A stretch of DNA of 64,000 nucleotides, from assembly GCF_005145005.1 (NCBI RefSeq), contig NZ_CP039712.1, positions 1,656,501-1,720,500 of the forward strand, written 5' to 3'. This document shows positions 1 through 8,844 of the stretch, piece by piece; position 1 is the first letter of the stretch, and each line of letters starts with the position of its first letter. The DNA is from Vagococcus zengguangii (GTDB lineage Bacteria > Bacillota > Bacilli > Lactobacillales > Vagococcaceae). The notes beneath the pieces were generated by a model, which did not search any database, had not been told where the DNA came from, and worked only from the letters and a program-made list of their open reading frames with translations. Position numbers and translations under genes: made by a program.

Positions 1-756
1 AAAACGGTCTAATATCCCACCGTGCCCTGGTAATAACTTACCAGAATCTTTGACACCATAAAAACGTTTAAACGCTGATTCAACTAAATCACCCATTTGA
101 CCAGCAATCGATAAAACAATCGTAATTGGAATCATTACCGGCCAACTATAAGTTAATGTTGTTGCGCTAGGATTCAAGGTGATCACAAGTAGCGCTGCTA
201 CAATGGCACAAATAATCCCACCAATTGAGCCTTCAATTGTTTTATTAGGTGAAATATGTGGGGCTAATTTATTTTTTCCTAATTTACGACCTACCATATA
301 CGCGCCAATATCAGTACTCCAAACCACTGCTAACCCATAAATAATAAATAAAAATTGTGAATCATTGCCACGAGCTAACACAAAATGTTGGAAACCGACC
401 CCGACATACAGACTAGTTAAAATCGGAAACGCCACGTCTTCAAAACTAAATTCATTTTTTGAAAAAACAGTCACACATAATAGCAACATCATCATGACAA
501 TAAACAAATGAAAATTATTAATATTATAGGGTAAAAATTCAAACCAATTTTGTCTTGGCAAGATTAACGAAACTACCGCCAAGGCTGATAAAACGCCCGG
601 CACGCTTAACATAGATAAACCTTTCATTTTAAATAACTCATATACCCCTACGACTCCCATTAACGCCACCACTAATTGAAAGACGGGACCACCGTACCAA
701 ACAACTGGCACGAAAAACAGCAACGCAATGATCGCTGTAATAACACGTTGTTTCAT
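1..756 (-). CDS. cdsA: Phosphatidate cytidylyltransferase (partial, C-terminus off the window)
   Basis: The enzyme makes CDP-diacylglycerol from phosphatidic acid and CTP in the membrane, the entry point to phospholipid synthesis. The reading frame starts with ATG at 756 and stays open to base 1. It encodes a chain of hydrophobic segments and then the family signature: SAFKR, then KDSGKLLPGHGG and ILDRF at the window edge. The start codon directly abuts the uppS stop codon, and its ribosome binding site (AAAGGAGAG) lies inside the end of uppS, so the two genes are translationally coupled. The uppS-cdsA order is standard in Firmicutes. The last few residues are missing because the window ends. 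Confidence 0.95.
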   Translation of the reverse strand, partial: MKQRVITAIIALLFFVPVVWYGGPVFQLVVALMGVVGVYELFKMKGLSMLSVPGVLSALAVVSLILPRQNWFEFLPYNINNFHLFIVMMMLLLCVTVFSKNEFSFEDVAFPILTSLYVGVGFQHFVLARGNDSQFLFIIYGLAVVWSTDIGAYMVGRKLGKNKLAPHISPNKTIEGSIGGIICAIVAALLVITLNPSATTLTYSWPVMIPITIVLSIAGQMGDLVESAFKRFYGVKDSGKLLPGHGGILDRF

Positions 757-1557
757 TTATTTACTCTCCTTTGTCTCATTTAAACCACCAAAACGGCGAT
801 TACGCGCTTGGAAACTACCAAACGCTTCTTCTAAGTGACTTTCGCTAAAGTCTGGCCAATAGACTTTAGAAAAGTATAACTCACTATAAGCAATTTGCCA
901 TAATAAAAAGTTACTGATACGTTCTTCACCGCTTGTACGAATGACTAAATCAGGATCTTGATAATCTTCTGGTAAAATCGCTGTCATCAAGTGTTTTGAA
1001 AACATGTCTTCAGTAACCTCTTCAGTTAACTCACCACTTTTTGCCTCCTCAACTAGTTGATTAACCGCCGTCAACATCTCCGCACGACTACCGTAGTTAA
1101 GGGCAAAGTTTAGAATCATCCCGGTACAATGCGCCGTTTGTTCAATCGCAGAATCTACTGCCTGTTTAGTATGTTCCGGTAAAGCATCGGTATAACCAAT
1201 GACTTGAACTTTAACATTTTCTTGAATTAACTCAGGCACAAATGTATCAAAAAAATCAACCGGCAATTGCATCAAAAAGCTCACTTCGTCGTTCGGACGA
1301 CGCCAATTTTCAGTAGAAAAAGCGTATAACGTCAATACTTTCACACCCATTTGACTCGCTTTTTTTGTTATTTTTTTGACATTATTCATGCCTTCTTTAT
1401 GTCCCGCAACACGTGGTAAACGTCGATTATTTGCCCAACGTCCATTCCCATCCATGATAATCGCAATATGATTAGGAACTGGCAAATCCCGATTAAACAC
1501 GTTGGGGATTTCTTCTATATGATATTTATTTTTTTGAGGAAAAAAACGGAACATCAC
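757..1557 (-). CDS. uppS: Isoprenyl transferase (undecaprenyl diphosphate synthase)
   Basis: It condenses isopentenyl diphosphate units onto farnesyl diphosphate to make the C55 lipid carrier for peptidoglycan and teichoic acids. The 266-residue product has the active-site motif IIMDGNGRWA near residue 33 and the C-terminal signature DLVIRTSGEERISNFLLWQ. The start is either GTG at 1557 or ATG at 1554; both follow the site AAAGGAAGG. It is the first gene of a uppS-cdsA unit. Normally frr lies just upstream, but here a surface-protein locus intervenes, so uppS must have its own promoter. Confidence 0.96.
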   Translation of the reverse strand: MMFRFFPQKNKYHIEEIPNVFNRDLPVPNHIAIIMDGNGRWANNRRLPRVAGHKEGMNNVKKITKKASQMGVKVLTLYAFSTENWRRPNDEVSFLMQLPVDFFDTFVPELIQENVKVQVIGYTDALPEHTKQAVDSAIEQTAHCTGMILNFALNYGSRAEMLTAVNQLVEEAKSGELTEEVTEDMFSKHLMTAILPEDYQDPDLVIRTSGEERISNFLLWQIAYSELYFSKVYWPDFSESHLEEAFGSFQARNRRFGGLNETKESK

Positions 1558-1589
1558 TCAACATCCTTCCTTTAATTACTATCCCTCTT

Positions 1590-1598
1590 ATTGTAGCA
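1590..1598 (-). promoter_or_regulatory. Candidate extended -10 promoter of uppS-cdsA
   Basis: On the minus strand the sequence TGCTACAAT (a TGn extended -10) lies about 35 bases before the uppS start. No good -35 hexamer is visible. A promoter is expected here because the upstream surface operon ends in a terminator. Confidence 0.45.
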
Positions 1599-1692
1599 AA
1601 AAACAAGGAAAAAACCTATATAAAGTAAAGAATCAATAAACATATGGTCTAGTATTTAATAAAAGATTAATGTTTTGTTTATTAAAAGACAA

Positions 1693-1723
1693 AAAGAGAT
1701 CTAGCCAGATGCTAAATCTCTTT
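1693..1723 (-). terminator. Rho-independent terminator of the WxL surface operon
   Basis: The inverted repeat AAAGAGAT...ATCTCTTT, with inner TAGC/GCTA pairing, lies directly after the last surface gene. On the minus strand it is followed by a T-rich stretch. Confidence 0.75.
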
Positions 1724-1728
1724 AATAA

Positions 1729-2517
1729 TTAAACTGAAGTTTCTAATTCCCAAGTAATTGTCCCTGAGTATTCAGTGTTATTTGTGACAGTATTACGAGG
1801 AATTTCAATTCTAACACCATTCGTTATATCATATGTTACATCTTCTAATACTGAAGCATCTTCTTGAGTTGGTAATTGTGTTGTAAATTCTTTAACATTA
1901 CCTAAAGCCATTGACCATTGACCAGCACCAGTTTCAGCAGTAGTGTTCGCTAGAACTTGCTTCCCAGCACTAATGTTCTTATCTCCTTGAACAGCTTGAG
2001 GCGCTAACTCACTATCATTGTATGACGCGTTCGATAGAATGATTTGTGCCCCTTTTAATTCATTCTCATTTTCATCTGTTAAAACAGAAGCCGTTGCAGA
2101 TAGTGTCCAACCATTCCCGCGCTCAGTTCCGCGATTATCAATCGTTGAAACGAATGGTGCTACGTCTTGCACCTCACCATTTGTTAAATAAATCGGTTGT
2201 GCTTTCGCATAAGCCGTAATATTATTGGTGGTACTTCCCCATGTCCCAAAGTCGAAGTTTGATACATAGTTAATACGTAATAAGTGGTTCTCCGGATTTG
2301 GATTTGGAGAAGGATTTTCTGGATTTTCTGGATCAACGATTTCAGGATCAGTAATACCCGGAATCTCAATATCTTCTTCTTCCAAAGACTTTACAAAGTT
2401 AATTTTAGCTTCTGATGTTGCTACATTATAATCATTGCTTTCAGCAAAAGTAACGGTTCCACCTAATCCTACTGTACCCAATAAAACGACTGTCATCATA
2501 TTTTTCATAGTTTTCAT
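1729..2517 (-). CDS. WxL-domain surface protein
   Basis: The 262-residue exported protein has a signal peptide (residues 1-25, ending VTFA), an acidic segment, and a proline/asparagine-rich spacer at about 60-77. A C-terminal WxL domain follows, with its two Trp-x-Leu motifs at W137 (WTL) and W256 (WEL). WxL domains bind peptidoglycan non-covalently and belong to Csc surface complexes of enterococci and lactobacilli. It is the last gene of the minus-strand surface operon, 59 bases after a second WxL gene and just before a terminator. The fold and motifs are clear; the ligand is unknown. Confidence 0.9.
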   Translation of the reverse strand: MKTMKNMMTVVLLGTVGLGGTVTFAESNDYNVATSEAKINFVKSLEEEDIEIPGITDPEIVDPENPENPSPNPNPENHLLRINYVSNFDFGTWGSTTNNITAYAKAQPIYLTNGEVQDVAPFVSTIDNRGTERGNGWTLSATASVLTDENENELKGAQIILSNASYNDSELAPQAVQGDKNISAGKQVLANTTAETGAGQWSMALGNVKEFTTQLPTQEDASVLEDVTYDITNGVRIEIPRNTVTNNTEYSGTITWELETSV

Positions 2518-2576
2518 AATTAATTTCTCCCTTAATTTATATTGTACTATTTTATTAAATATTTTATATCTTTATA

Positions 2577-3311
2577 TTATGGTCCAACTGACAAATTCCA
2601 CGTAATGGTAGACGTATATTCAACACCATCGTTGATTACGATATTTGAAGGAATTCGTAACTCAACGCCGTCAGTTAATGTCTCATCTTCATTTTTGTAG
2701 CCCATTGCTAATGACCAGCTACCTACACCTGTATCTTGTGTACCATTTTCTTCAGAATAAGCAGTTGCAGTTGCTAATGTTTGAGGGCTATAACCTAATG
2801 TAATCTTACCTGCTCTTGCTTGTGGGGCACGTTCAGAACCACTAGCATAGTTTAAATTAGATAATGTAATTTCAGCACCACGTAAAACATGTCCACTTCC
2901 ATCTTCAAGAGGTGTAGTCGAAGCTTCTAATTTCCAATCAGAACGCTCAGTTGCGTTTCTCATATCATACGTTGTAACCCAAGGAACACGTTGAACTTGA
3001 TCTAGACTTTCAGAAGTGGTAACTGCTAATGTTTTCGCCTTAACTACTTGTTCTTTGGCAGTTGCTTCTACTTCACCAAATTCTAAGTTAGAAGCATGAA
3101 TGACTTTGAAGCGATTTTCACCAGGAGGGGTAATTGGAGGTTCAATAATTTCTCCAGGTCCTTCAGGGTCAGGGTTCTCAGGTTCAACTTGGGTTAATTC
3201 TTTCACACTTACTCGACCGGTACTTGTTATACTTGTATCTGCATTAACAACAGCACCTCCTAATAAACTACTTGTTAATAATCCAATCGATAATAAATTA
3301 ATTTTTTTCAT
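2577..3311 (-). CDS. WxL-domain surface protein
   Basis: The 244-residue secreted protein has a signal peptide of about 24 residues (ending VNA), a proline-rich linker (about 43-64), and a WxL domain with motifs at W126 (WKL) and W238 (WNL). It resembles its downstream neighbour in layout, so the two are probably paralogues by duplication. Its ATG lies inside the end of the LPXTG gene (14-base overlap), and the site AAGGAAAAG lies within that gene, which indicates translational coupling. It is likely part of a Csc-type cell-surface complex. Confidence 0.9.
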   Translation of the reverse strand: MKKINLLSIGLLTSSLLGGAVVNADTSITSTGRVSVKELTQVEPENPDPEGPGEIIEPPITPPGENRFKVIHASNLEFGEVEATAKEQVVKAKTLAVTTSESLDQVQRVPWVTTYDMRNATERSDWKLEASTTPLEDGSGHVLRGAEITLSNLNYASGSERAPQARAGKITLGYSPQTLATATAYSEENGTQDTGVGSWSLAMGYKNEDETLTDGVELRIPSNIVINDGVEYTSTITWNLSVGP

Positions 3312-3678
3312 GTTCTTTTCCTTCTTTCTTTTTTATTATTAAAGCAATTATAATGACAATTAATCCCATTAGAACTACTAATTTAGACTGTCTAAAACCC
3401 GTCTTCGGTAAATAACCCGGAGTCTGATTTCTATCACTAGTTAGTGAAGAATTCTCCTGTTTCTCTGATAAATTAACGGAGTCTCTGTCATTAGTAAACG
3501 AATTATCTGGAATATTTTCATCAGTTGGAAAATTTGTAATCGTTTCTTCTACCACTATGGGTGCTTTATTTTCCTTATAAAATCTAATCGAACTTTGGCT
3601 CTCTGCTGCACTCATAAACGGAGAAAAAGCACTTGATATGATTAATCCTATTGCTAATACTAAACTCATTTTTTTCAT
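3298..3678 (-). CDS. Small LPXTG-anchored surface protein (CscD-like)
   Basis: The 126-residue protein has a signal peptide, a short polar middle part, and a complete sorting signal: LPKTG at residues 90-94, a hydrophobic stretch, and a Lys-rich tail. Sortase would link it covalently to peptidoglycan. Small LPXTG proteins of this size are a standard member of csc clusters, where they accompany WxL and DUF916 proteins. It is tightly packed, 9 bases after the preceding gene and overlapping the next. Confidence 0.88.
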   Translation of the reverse strand: MKKMSLVLAIGLIISSAFSPFMSAAESQSSIRFYKENKAPIVVEETITNFPTDENIPDNSFTNDRDSVNLSEKQENSSLTSDRNQTPGYLPKTGFRQSKLVVLMGLIVIIIALIIKKKEGKEHEKN

Positions 3679-3687
3679 TTTCTCCCC

Positions 3688-5970
3688 CTATGGTGCGTCA
3701 ATCAAGTCAAACATGATCTTCACTTGATAGTCACTATTTTCTTTTAACCCAGTGATTTGATTTAACATAATACCTAACTTTTGCTCTTCTCCAACAGGTA
3801 TTACTTGTTCTTTAGAATCTAATGGTTTTTCTTTAATTGGATTATGTTCATAAAGAACAACTCCATCCTTAGCATTACACCAACTACCATCAGTTGTTTG
3901 TCCTAATAATTGGAACAAACCTCTATCGCTTTTGCCTTCATCATTAATAAAGACGTTATCGGTTGAAACTTCCACACGCCATGATGAACGATTTCCTTGA
4001 ATGCCATTTTCTTCAACATCATTTGAGCCTCGTAAATCTTCAACTTTCAATTCAAAAGATCGTGATTGCACAGTGATTTCGTCCAGCATTAGATTATCCC
4101 ATTCTTTAAATCCAATAACTTCAGGTGCTTTTGATATAAATCGTATACGTCCGTTATCTACTGTTAAAGAATTAACACCCGTCCATACATAATTAGTGAT
4201 TTCTGTCCCTTTTTGATTTAACATCACTTTTATATTATTATCATAATATTCATTATTTACACCCAGTAAGTCGTAAGAAAACTCGACGATACTATTTTTT
4301 GGAATAACAATACCCTCGATTAGGTTTTGATAGTTCAACTGTGAAATCTTACCATCTATTTTCACTTCAATCGTCTCTTCTAATAATTCTATTCCTTCAA
4401 ATACTCCATTCACAAGTTCTACCGTTACTTCAACATCATCATAGCCGGTCAAATTTTCAATTGTGGCATTCACTTTCGTTGTTTCTCCAATTGTAATTTT
4501 ATCGTCAGTAAGTTGGACATTTACTTCTAACTCATGCATGTATTCAACTTCCGCAATGTAGGTCCCTGCTAATAAATCACCTTCACCATATTTTTGAGTA
4601 AATTCAGTAGGCGTGTATGCTTTTGAATTACCATCTTGTCTCATCCATTTACCCGTTAAATAACCAGGAAATGAAGATTCCAACATCCCAGGACTTGACA
4701 AATTTGAATTATCTCCAAACTTGAAACTTTCTCCCAAAATCAATTGATTAATTTTCGAGCATCCTTTAAACATAGCAGACATATTCTTAACTTTTTTTGT
4801 ATCAAATGTGGTTAAGTTGATTAAGTTTAAATTTTCACACTTCTCAAACATATAAGACATATTTGTAACATTATTAGTTTCAAAAGAGACTAAATTTGCT
4901 TCTTTCATGTTTTTGTTTCCACTAAACATATAAGACATATCTATTACATTATTTGTAGTAAAAGAACCAAATATTATGTTTTCCAATTGATAACAGTTCC
5001 TAAACGATGATCTCATACTAGTAACTTCAGTAAGGTCAAAACTAGAAACATTTAATTCCACCAGTAGCTTGCATAGATTGAACATATAACTTATGTTAGT
5101 CACTTTTGATGTATCAATCATTGATACATCAATTGTTTTTAAACTTTCACATCTATTGAATAGATAAGACATATCCGTTACATTACTAGTATCAAGACTA
5201 TTAATATCAATGTTAGTTAAAGAGCGGCAATTTGAAAACAAGTTGGACATATTGGTCACTTCAGTAGTATTAAATCTATCTAATCCTTCAATAGTAGTGA
5301 CCTTAGTTAACATTGTAAATAAGTAAGAAATGTTACCAAGTCCTTTTACGGAAGATGGCGTATTCGTGTCATAATTCCAGAAATTTACTTTTGTAACTAT
5401 TTCACTGTAGTCTTCCCAAAATCCTCTTCCTTCAACTCCAACTTCAAATTTAGGAGTTGATATTTCCCCACTCCCAATTTGTAATTCGCCCGTTTCAAGA
5501 ATCCACCAAGTTGATGTACCAATTTCTCCTTGATGAATAACTTTACTATCACTCTTTGATGCTATCGGATTGGTATTGGCCGCGCTCTCTTTTAATTCAA
5601 TTGAATTTTCATCATTTTCAACAACTACTTCTTCAATATTTGATTCCAAATCAAGAGATGAGGAACTCTCTATTGAAATTTCTTCTTTAATTTCATCTAA
5701 ATTATTAATTGTAAGTGTTTGTTTTTCTGAATCTAACTCTGTATCTAGTTCACTACTTGTCTCTATGTTTTCTGTTTGAAATAATTGCTCAGACTCATTC
5801 AAATTAACTTTTTCAAGAGTGTCTTCTATATAGGATACTTCAATAGGAACTTCCACTTGAGCTGTTTTAATCTCATCTTCATCCATCTGTATTTCTTCAG
5901 CCACTACGTTTAAAGGGATACTCTGCAGTACTATACTAGCAATCACACCATAAGTAATTGTTTTTTTCAT
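3688..5970 (-). CDS. BspA-like (DUF285) leucine-rich-repeat surface protein of the csc operon
   Basis: The 760-residue exported protein has a signal peptide (1-24) and a Glu/Ser-rich low-complexity region (about 25-130). It then has about eight copies of a roughly 24-residue repeat of the BspA/DUF285 type (N-x-T-x-M-S-x-[LM]-F pattern with Leu/Ile ladders, about 215-410). A beta-rich region and a C-terminal domain with WxL-like features follow (SSWRVEV near residue 660). BspA-type repeats bind host or matrix proteins in other bacteria. No LPXTG or transmembrane anchor is visible, so attachment presumably goes through the C-terminal WxL-like domain. In csc operons this position is held by the large WxL protein (CscC). 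Confidence 0.82.
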   Translation of the reverse strand: MKKTITYGVIASIVLQSIPLNVVAEEIQMDEDEIKTAQVEVPIEVSYIEDTLEKVNLNESEQLFQTENIETSSELDTELDSEKQTLTINNLDEIKEEISIESSSSLDLESNIEEVVVENDENSIELKESAANTNPIASKSDSKVIHQGEIGTSTWWILETGELQIGSGEISTPKFEVGVEGRGFWEDYSEIVTKVNFWNYDTNTPSSVKGLGNISYLFTMLTKVTTIEGLDRFNTTEVTNMSNLFSNCRSLTNIDINSLDTSNVTDMSYLFNRCESLKTIDVSMIDTSKVTNISYMFNLCKLLVELNVSSFDLTEVTSMRSSFRNCYQLENIIFGSFTTNNVIDMSYMFSGNKNMKEANLVSFETNNVTNMSYMFEKCENLNLINLTTFDTKKVKNMSAMFKGCSKINQLILGESFKFGDNSNLSSPGMLESSFPGYLTGKWMRQDGNSKAYTPTEFTQKYGEGDLLAGTYIAEVEYMHELEVNVQLTDDKITIGETTKVNATIENLTGYDDVEVTVELVNGVFEGIELLEETIEVKIDGKISQLNYQNLIEGIVIPKNSIVEFSYDLLGVNNEYYDNNIKVMLNQKGTEITNYVWTGVNSLTVDNGRIRFISKAPEVIGFKEWDNLMLDEITVQSRSFELKVEDLRGSNDVEENGIQGNRSSWRVEVSTDNVFINDEGKSDRGLFQLLGQTTDGSWCNAKDGVVLYEHNPIKEKPLDSKEQVIPVGEEQKLGIMLNQITGLKENSDYQVKIMFDLIDAP

Positions 5971-5986
5971 TAAATTCTTCCTTTCA

Positions 5987-6970
5987 CTATTTTTCTTTTT
6001 TTACCGCCCAAATCACGGTTGTTACACTCAGTAACACTGCTGAAATCGCTATCCACATCCAAAGTTTGATTGCAGGTTCTTCAATAAAAATAGCTTCTTT
6101 ATTATGAGTTTTGGCTTCTTTACCTGAAATTTCAAATTCTTGATTCCAACTAAATTCTTCACCATCAGCATTAGCTGTTAACTTTAGTTGGTATTTACCT
6201 GGTTTAAAAGCCGTTTCTTGTGTTGAAATCCCATAGTTAAAACTTGAATTTGGAGCCATTCGTAATTCTTGACTACTTGCTGTGTAAATGGGTTGATTGC
6301 TTCCCAACTCATAAACTTCAGCTTCAATCATCATCTCATCAATAATTCTAGGCATATCATTTTGTAAATTAACTAGAATATGATTACGATAGTTAACTTG
6401 ACCCGTTGTAATATCCAGTAGATTCAAATTTACTGGTATATCTTGTTCTTGATTGCTTAATAAAATACCAACAGTATACGCAAAACGATTTTCAATACCC
6501 ACTATTTCGTTATCTTTTTCTGCTAAAGTAAAGCGAAAACCACCTAACACAACACCATCAAAACTTTCTTTCGGCATATTAATATCCCATTTAACTACCT
6601 CGGACGATTTTGGTTTAAGTACAACACTTTCAATTTCATTTGTCACAATTTCTTCAATATTATTAATAACACTCTCATCAACCAATTCAGTTGTTTGATA
6701 AGTAATATTTCCAACATCAGAAGTAGTCGCTCTATTTAATTCAGTCATTACTTCAATTTCTTCATCTGAATCATTAAATACTTCAATTTCGATTATTTGT
6801 TCTTGATTAGGTTTCAATTCTAAATCAAAATAACTCGTACTATTCTTTTGATTTTCAGGAATTTTTGGTTGAACAGAAAAATTGGCACCTGATGATGCAA
6901 ATGTTACTTCTTCTGTTACAAACACACCTACACCTATCACTGCTACCATCAAACTAATCAATTTTTTCAT
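5987..6970 (-). CDS. DUF916/DUF3324 peptidoglycan-binding WxL partner protein (CscA-like)
   Basis: The 327-residue membrane-anchored protein has a signal peptide (1-25, ending TFA). A DUF916 domain (about 30-145) contains a typical FSVQPKIPENQ start, and a DUF3324 domain follows (about 150-285). There is one C-terminal transmembrane helix (about 300-322) with a KKEK cytoplasmic tail. Such proteins bind peptidoglycan and WxL proteins and hold the surface complex near the membrane. It is the first gene of the five-gene minus-strand operon, and the noncoding region in front (6971-7255) holds candidate regulator sites. Confidence 0.9.
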   Translation of the reverse strand: MKKLISLMVAVIGVGVFVTEEVTFASSGANFSVQPKIPENQKNSTSYFDLELKPNQEQIIEIEVFNDSDEEIEVMTELNRATTSDVGNITYQTTELVDESVINNIEEIVTNEIESVVLKPKSSEVVKWDINMPKESFDGVVLGGFRFTLAEKDNEIVGIENRFAYTVGILLSNQEQDIPVNLNLLDITTGQVNYRNHILVNLQNDMPRIIDEMMIEAEVYELGSNQPIYTASSQELRMAPNSSFNYGISTQETAFKPGKYQLKLTANADGEEFSWNQEFEISGKEAKTHNKEAIFIEEPAIKLWMWIAISAVLLSVTTVIWAVKKEK

Positions 6971-7049
6971 TGTTCTTATCTTCCTCTCTATATCTGTATC
7001 ACTTAACTACTTATCAACTATAACATCTTACGATTCTATAAAATTTTAT

Positions 7050-7079
7050 GTTTTATCTCTTTTGGAAAGAATATAAAAC
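7050..7079. promoter_or_regulatory. Inverted repeat upstream of the surface operon (candidate Mga-like operator 1)
   Basis: GTTTTAT (7050-7056) and ATAAAAC (7073-7079) form an inverted repeat about 80-110 bases before the first surface gene. A second copy of the same motif pair lies 108 bases further upstream. They are candidate binding sites for the adjacent Mga-type regulators. This is inference from position and repetition. Confidence 0.4.
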
Positions 7080-7156
7080 GAATTATTTGACTATTATTTA
7101 GAACCAGCTCTTTGCTACTAATCAAATATAACATGCTAAAAATAATCTGGATTTTA

Positions 7157-7188
7157 CGTTTTATCCTGAAATTTAAAAAAATAAAACG
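7157..7188. promoter_or_regulatory. Inverted repeat upstream of the surface operon (candidate Mga-like operator 2)
   Basis: CGTTTTAT (7157-7164) and ATAAAACG (7181-7188) form a perfect 8-base inverted repeat with a 16-base spacer. It matches the repeat at 7050-7079 in arms and spacing. The centre-to-centre distance of about 108 bases is roughly ten helical turns. Confidence 0.4.
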
Positions 7189-7194
7189 AGGCAT

Positions 7195-7258
7195 AAAAAA
7201 AGCTAATCAAACATGATAATCCTTAATCGTTGGAATATCATTTATAATTAGCTTTTTA
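7195..7258 (-). terminator. Rho-independent terminator of the Mga-like gene at 7256-8698
   Basis: AAAAAGCTAAT and ATTAGCTTTTT form the outer stem, with an inner ATGATA/TATCAT pairing. On the minus strand the stem ends in a T-rich stretch. It separates the regulator gene from the surface operon. Confidence 0.7.
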
Positions 7259-8698
7259 TTTTATTAAAACCATTTGTTCAAATTCTTGCCAGAATTCATT
7301 ACTAGGGTAGCGAGAATAATATAAATATTTACCTTCAAAATCTTCTAAATAAATATCAGAAATAATCACATCATAGTTTTTCACTTGGTAATCGTTATAT
7401 AAAATGTTGATATAATCAATAGTTATTTTATATTGATTTTCATATTTATCTTTCAAAATACTTTCAAAAATTTCAGAGTAAATATTATTTTCTGAATAAT
7501 ATAGTAAGATTCTAATATTTTCAGATTGATTGATACCAAAGTAATCTTTACGCACCTCATCAATAATGGTTAAAAAGAAGATACAAAATTCATACTTTAA
7601 GCTCTCTCTATCTGTTAAAAAAAGCTCTGAACTAGCTATCACTCGGTATAAGAAAGATGATTTTTCTAAATTAATTTCAGCCAGTTTTTTATAGTTAATA
7701 TCAAAATCTCTTAAAATCACCTGATTAATCGGACCAATTGTCACCAATTGATTAGTTAGAAATTTAATATAGCGCTCTTGTTTCTTGAGTGGAATGCATA
7801 AACCGTACTTCCTTAAATAACATTTGAGGATATCTGATATTTTATGTTCTTTATCATCATTTAACATATAGCCTTCTTTAAGAAACAAAATTTCTTCTAT
7901 ATATTCTATTGGGATAATATTGGCAATTAAATATGGAGAAAATATGACATTATAAGTAGACTCAATAAAATTTACAAAAGGTTTTTTTTGAACCAACGTA
8001 TTATAAATTATCATTACTTCGGTTTTAATCTCACCATCAAGTTGTTCTAAATCATCATGTAAATAATAATGTTTCGACACACGATTTAATGCAATTAATA
8101 AGTAAGTATCAATCATCAATGATTCATGCCTTGTGTGATAGTCACGATAATTTTTTTTAAAAAAAAGATGGACCTCATTAAATATTATTTGATTTTCTCG
8201 AAGTACTTCATAATCACCCATTTCAAGAAGTAACACTCTAAAAAAATGTCTCACTATTCTCTCATGACCAGTTATTTCATAATAGTCATTATAGACAATT
8301 TGAATATCTAATGCTTCCCTTTCAAAATACTTATTAATATGGTTAATTTTATACAAAACGGTAGGCTTGGTCATATAAAGTTGTTGAGATAATTCTGTTA
8401 AATTACATTGATCAAAAAAAATAGAAAGTAATAACTTCAAATTAATGGAATCACCTAGTAGTAATTTAGATACCATAATAGAATTTTGACGATAATCTGA
8501 TATCAAATGAATCGTGCTACCTTTAATGACTATTTCATAACTATCCGTACTTGTATTAATTTCTTTGATATATTTTTTTAACGTCACAATAGTTGTATCT
8601 AAAAACTTTAGGAGATCCTCTGTAGAAGCTTCTCCACCATAAGCTTCTAAGTAATACATCAACTCTATTTTTTTAGAAATATTTTTTTCAATAAACAC
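7256..8698 (-). CDS. Mga-family transcriptional regulator (PRD/EIIB-like virulence regulator type)
   Basis: The 480-residue protein is built like Mga/AtxA regulators. An N-terminal helix-turn-helix lies at about 15-45 (YLEAYGG to YIKEIN). A second helix-turn-helix (about 95-125, with MTKPTVLYKINHIN) is followed by long helical PRD-like regions. The C-terminal segment resembles EIIB (ILLYYSENN, then DVIISDIY). Such proteins activate surface-protein genes and may respond to phosphotransferase phosphorylation. The start is GTG at 8698. It lies directly upstream of the WxL operon on the same strand, so it is the likely activator of that operon. A paralogue follows at 8845. Confidence 0.85.
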   Translation of the reverse strand: MFIEKNISKKIELMYYLEAYGGEASTEDLLKFLDTTIVTLKKYIKEINTSTDSYEIVIKGSTIHLISDYRQNSIMVSKLLLGDSINLKLLLSIFFDQCNLTELSQQLYMTKPTVLYKINHINKYFEREALDIQIVYNDYYEITGHERIVRHFFRVLLLEMGDYEVLRENQIIFNEVHLFFKKNYRDYHTRHESLMIDTYLLIALNRVSKHYYLHDDLEQLDGEIKTEVMIIYNTLVQKKPFVNFIESTYNVIFSPYLIANIIPIEYIEEILFLKEGYMLNDDKEHKISDILKCYLRKYGLCIPLKKQERYIKFLTNQLVTIGPINQVILRDFDINYKKLAEINLEKSSFLYRVIASSELFLTDRESLKYEFCIFFLTIIDEVRKDYFGINQSENIRILLYYSENNIYSEIFESILKDKYENQYKITIDYINILYNDYQVKNYDVIISDIYLEDFEGKYLYYSRYPSNEFWQEFEQMVLIK

Positions 8699-8819
8699 CC
8701 ATTCTCTTCCCTTCTATTTATTTACTTTTCCTTACATATAGACATCTCCCTTTTTTTAAATATATCATGTATATTTTTTCTCATATTTTTTTTTTTTTTA
8801 TAATCAATAAAATAAAAAA

Positions 8820-8844
8820 AACACATGAAAATAATTCATGTGTT
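8820..8844 (-). terminator. Terminator of the second Mga-like gene
   Basis: AACACATGAA and TTCATGTGTT form a 10-base stem immediately after the stop codon at 8845. On the minus strand it is followed by a run of T residues. A long A/T homopolymer-rich stretch (about 8760-8820) follows. Confidence 0.75.

Noticed and set aside
4740-5330. Regularly spaced repeats that could suggest a CRISPR array or tandem repeat locus
   Set aside because: They are the coding repeats of the BspA-like protein (pattern M-S-x-[LM]-F), in frame and diverged, without identical repeats or unique spacers.
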